Below are positions 24,791 through 27,174 of a DNA stretch of 27,174 nucleotides, in pieces; the stretch's first letter is position 1; each line of letters opens with the position of its first letter. The stretch spans positions 1-27,174 of the forward strand of contig JASIJX010000019.1 in the NCBI GenBank assembly GCA_030049955.1. Reading direction: 5' to 3'. Source of the stretch: Acidobacteriaceae bacterium (GTDB taxonomy: Bacteria; Acidobacteriota; Terriglobia; Terriglobales; Acidobacteriaceae). The position numbers and the translations under genes are program-made. The notes beneath the pieces are model-generated. The model had not been told where the DNA came from. It made no database searches and saw nothing but the letters and a program-made list of their open reading frames with translations.

Positions 24791-27174
24791 ATGCGGAGAC
24801 GGCCAGCCACAATTCGCTATTTGAAGCCCCGGCACAGGACCGCTGCGGCGTCTCCGCCAGTGCCTTGTCACTTAATCGCAGTCTTCGCCACCCTCCTCGC
24901 CTTTTGCTACGCCTCCGCCGCACCGGCCCAGTCCGGCGTCATCACCACCGTCGTGGGCCCGTCGCTCGTGGGGAACGCAAGCGGATCCAGTCTGCAATTG
25001 CCCACCGGCGTCGCCGTCATCGGCTCCGGTGCGGGCGCCACTATCTACACCGCCGACGCCAACAACTGCGTGGTGTGGCAGACGCAAAACGACCAGACCA
25101 GCATTTTCGCCGGCATTCTGGCCACCTCGCCGGGAACATGCGGCTACGCGCCGCCCCAGTCTTCGCCGACCGAGACGTTCCTGCCCTATCCGGTCTCGCT
25201 CGCCGCCTGCAACGGCAACGTGTTCATTGCTTCGCATGGCATTGATCCGTTCATTCCCCAATTCTCGGGCCAGACCGCGACCGCGGGAACCGTCGACGAG
25301 GTGGATTCCAGTGGAACTCTCTCCGCGCTGCCGTTGCCCAGCGGCCCGCTCTATCCGCTCGCGGTGGCGTGCGATGCGAGCGGCAACGTCTACGTCAGCT
25401 CTTTCCTGTTGACGAGCTCCCAGGACGGAGTGCCGGCGGGCGAAGTTGACGAGTTTTCCCCCGCAAGCGGGGGCGGCTGGACTACAGAGACGCTTCTGAC
25501 CGCCTCGGAGCTCTTCAACCTCGCCTACACCGCGCTGGCCGTGGATCCCACGAGCGGCAACCCAACGAGCGGGAACCTGTTCGGAATTCTTGCCGGCCAG
25601 GTTGGGAATGACTGGCTCGGCACACCGGACATGTCGGGTAGTGACAAAATTGAGAACATCACTACTGGCGTGGCTGCCGTGTCAGCCAATAACACTTTCT
25701 TTGACGCCTCGGGCCTCGCCATCAACGGCAGCAGCGATTTTCTTATCTCTACCGCCGAGCTCCCCGACGAATACAGCTCATACGTGGAACAGGTGACGCC
25801 CGACGGTACGATCACCGTCCTCGCCGGCACAGGAACGGCCGGCTACTCCGGCGATGGCGGGCTGGGCACGAGCGCCGAGGTCAACGGTGTGGACCAGCTT
25901 GTCCTCGATTCCGCCGGCAATCTCTACATGGCCGACTCGGAAAACCAGCGCATCCGCCGCATCCATCCATTGGTCGCCGGACCCTCTACTCTCACGCTCT
26001 CCAGCATCCCCGTTCCCCAAAGCTCCGGCGCTCAGTTCGGCTCTCTGCAAGGGGTTCTGAATCCCAACACGGGTGATTTCTACTTCGTCTCCGGCGTCAA
26101 CACGGTGAACGTCATCAACACCGGATCGAACTACGTCTGTCCGGGATGTGAGCGCATCTTCGCCTCGATCCCGGTGGGACTGAACAACGGAGGCTCGACC
26201 TCGACGCTGACGCTGGCCCTGGATCCGACGCAGAACCTTGTCTATGTGAGCAATTCGGCCGACGGCAATCTGTACGTCATCAACGGCGTCCCCGGCCAGC
26301 CCTCGTCGTACACGTTATCAGTGGACCACGCCAGTCTCGGATATCAGCAACTCAGCTTGCTTGCCGTCGACCCCGGCCTGAACAAGGTCTACGCCGCGGG
26401 ACCCACTTCCACAACCATCGTGGCGCTGAGCGGAGGAGCCGAACCGCAGGTGCTCAGCCCGTACACCGCTCTCGATGCGCCCATCGAATCGCTGAGCGTG
26501 GACACGGCCACCCACACCGTCTACGCCATGGGCGTACTGTTAGAGGGATATGGCGGCGATTATCCACTGCTTTACACCATAACGCCCGGTACCGGCGGCG
26601 CGCTGACCGTGAGCACAACGCAAATTGGCGCGGTTGGCCAGGCGTTGCCGACAGGCGCCTTCAACGCCAACTCCATCGTTTCGGACCCGCAATCGGGAAG
26701 TCTTCTCGTCGCTGGAGGCAACTACTATAACTCGACAGTCGACGACTACGTCGCCTTTGACATCTTCACGTTCTCGCCTTCCATGAGCGAGGCTCCCCTC
26801 CCGTATCCGTGGCAGCCCTTCACCACGTCCCTCGATGTTCCCAACCGCGCTTTCTATATCACTGACTTCGACGGCAATTCCAGCGATAACAACTCCAACG
26901 CAGTGATGGTCACCGGCATGGACAGCGTTTCGGTGGGCGATAACACCCTGAGCTCGACAGCCATCCCCGTATTCGGCGGAACAGTCTCTTCGCCCCAAAC
27001 GGCATCCTCGCCACACATTTACGACATTGAGCCGGATACCTCGAGCTATCAGGCATGGATCTCCGGCTCGGATGCGACCGACGGTGGATTTATAAAGCTG
27101 TGGGATGCCAGTACCCAGGCAGTCACGCTGTCGGCAACATTTCCCGCCATTTTCGGACAGCCCTATCCTGCAGG
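24791..27174 (+). CDS. Secreted NHL/YVTN-type beta-propeller protein, 3' end outside window
   Basis: About 794 residues are present and the frame is still open at the window end. The signal peptide occupies about residues 1-46 (core HLIAVFATLLAFCYASA, cleavage APA-QS). The mature part begins SGVITTVVG and contains NHL-type units, best at about 337-390: GTITVLAGTGTAGYSGDGG, then LVLDSAGNLYMADSENQRIRRI. Later parts carry YVTN-like units (LTLALDPTQNLVYVSNSADG, LAVDPGLNKVYAAG). Such propellers mediate protein or ligand binding outside the cell; enzymatic function is not indicated. The ATG at 24791 has GAGGAGGAAGG immediately upstream. The 50-base gap to the previous gene and shared strand suggest co-transcription. 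Acidobacterial proteins of this type often continue with Ig-like C-terminal domains, which cannot be checked here. Confidence 0.88.
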   Translation, partial: MRRRPATIRYLKPRHRTAAASPPVPCHLIAVFATLLAFCYASAAPAQSGVITTVVGPSLVGNASGSSLQLPTGVAVIGSGAGATIYTADANNCVVWQTQNDQTSIFAGILATSPGTCGYAPPQSSPTETFLPYPVSLAACNGNVFIASHGIDPFIPQFSGQTATAGTVDEVDSSGTLSALPLPSGPLYPLAVACDASGNVYVSSFLLTSSQDGVPAGEVDEFSPASGGGWTTETLLTASELFNLAYTALAVDPTSGNPTSGNLFGILAGQVGNDWLGTPDMSGSDKIENITTGVAAVSANNTFFDASGLAINGSSDFLISTAELPDEYSSYVEQVTPDGTITVLAGTGTAGYSGDGGLGTSAEVNGVDQLVLDSAGNLYMADSENQRIRRIHPLVAGPSTLTLSSIPVPQSSGAQFGSLQGVLNPNTGDFYFVSGVNTVNVINTGSNYVCPGCERIFASIPVGLNNGGSTSTLTLALDPTQNLVYVSNSADGNLYVINGVPGQPSSYTLSVDHASLGYQQLSLLAVDPGLNKVYAAGPTSTTIVALSGGAEPQVLSPYTALDAPIESLSVDTATHTVYAMGVLLEGYGGDYPLLYTITPGTGGALTVSTTQIGAVGQALPTGAFNANSIVSDPQSGSLLVAGGNYYNSTVDDYVAFDIFTFSPSMSEAPLPYPWQPFTTSLDVPNRAFYITDFDGNSSDNNSNAVMVTGMDSVSVGDNTLSSTAIPVFGGTVSSPQTASSPHIYDIEPDTSSYQAWISGSDATDGGFIKLWDASTQAVTLSATFPAIFGQPYPA

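Noticed and set aside
1..27174. CRISPR arrays, tRNA and rRNA genes
   Set aside because: Looked for but no regularly spaced repeat arrays, tRNA-like cloverleaf or rRNA signatures were seen.

Overview
The window reads as chromosomal DNA of an Acidobacteriota member, probably class Terriglobia (Acidobacteriaceae-like). The basis is composition and gene families: fairly GC-rich DNA, three very large Oar-type TonB-dependent outer-membrane proteins with an N-terminal carboxypeptidase-regulatory domain and the L/I-P-L-N-G/S-R plug motif, a CadC-like winged-helix/TPR regulator, a two-component-propeller sensor kinase, a DUF4126 membrane protein and NHL-repeat secreted proteins. No database search was possible, so this placement is an inference.

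Layout. (1) 1-4327: a GH35 beta-galactosidase, truncated by the window edge (minus), is divergent from a 975-residue periplasmic-propeller histidine kinase (plus). (2) 4375-7820: a minus-strand Oar-like TonB receptor with a clear intrinsic terminator. (3) 7821-9304: a regulatory gap with a direct repeat, a decayed gene, and a DUF4126 membrane protein. (4) 9591-11751: a KdpE-like response regulator and a short KdpD-like kinase, overlapping by 41 bases (minus). They diverge from a second Oar-like receptor (11972-15631) across a gap with a large imperfect dyad and a perfect 14-bp palindrome. (5) 15632-16882: a scar with an IS3-family transposase remnant. It is followed by a promoter whose spacer holds a CsoR/RcnR/FrmR-like operator, three tiny ORFs (two with cysteines) and then a third Oar-like receptor (16883-20578). 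(6) 20579-21221: remnant of another transposase and otherwise unexplained sequence. (7) 21222-27174: a CadC-like wHTH-TM-TPR regulator (minus) divergent from a secreted protein of unknown function and an NHL-repeat secreted protein that runs off the window. Between them lie three CAGAT repeats at an exact 11-bp period, abutting a good promoter.

How it may work together. The recurring theme is envelope function: large outer-membrane receptors and secreted proteins, mostly near a divergent or adjacent signal-transduction gene. The two least-described units are the operator/sORF/receptor array at 16066-20578 and the wHTH regulator, 11-bp repeat array and secreted pair at 21222-27174. Many start codons were reassigned from the longest ORF to the codon preceded by a well-spaced Shine-Dalgarno sequence, and these choices are stated per gene.
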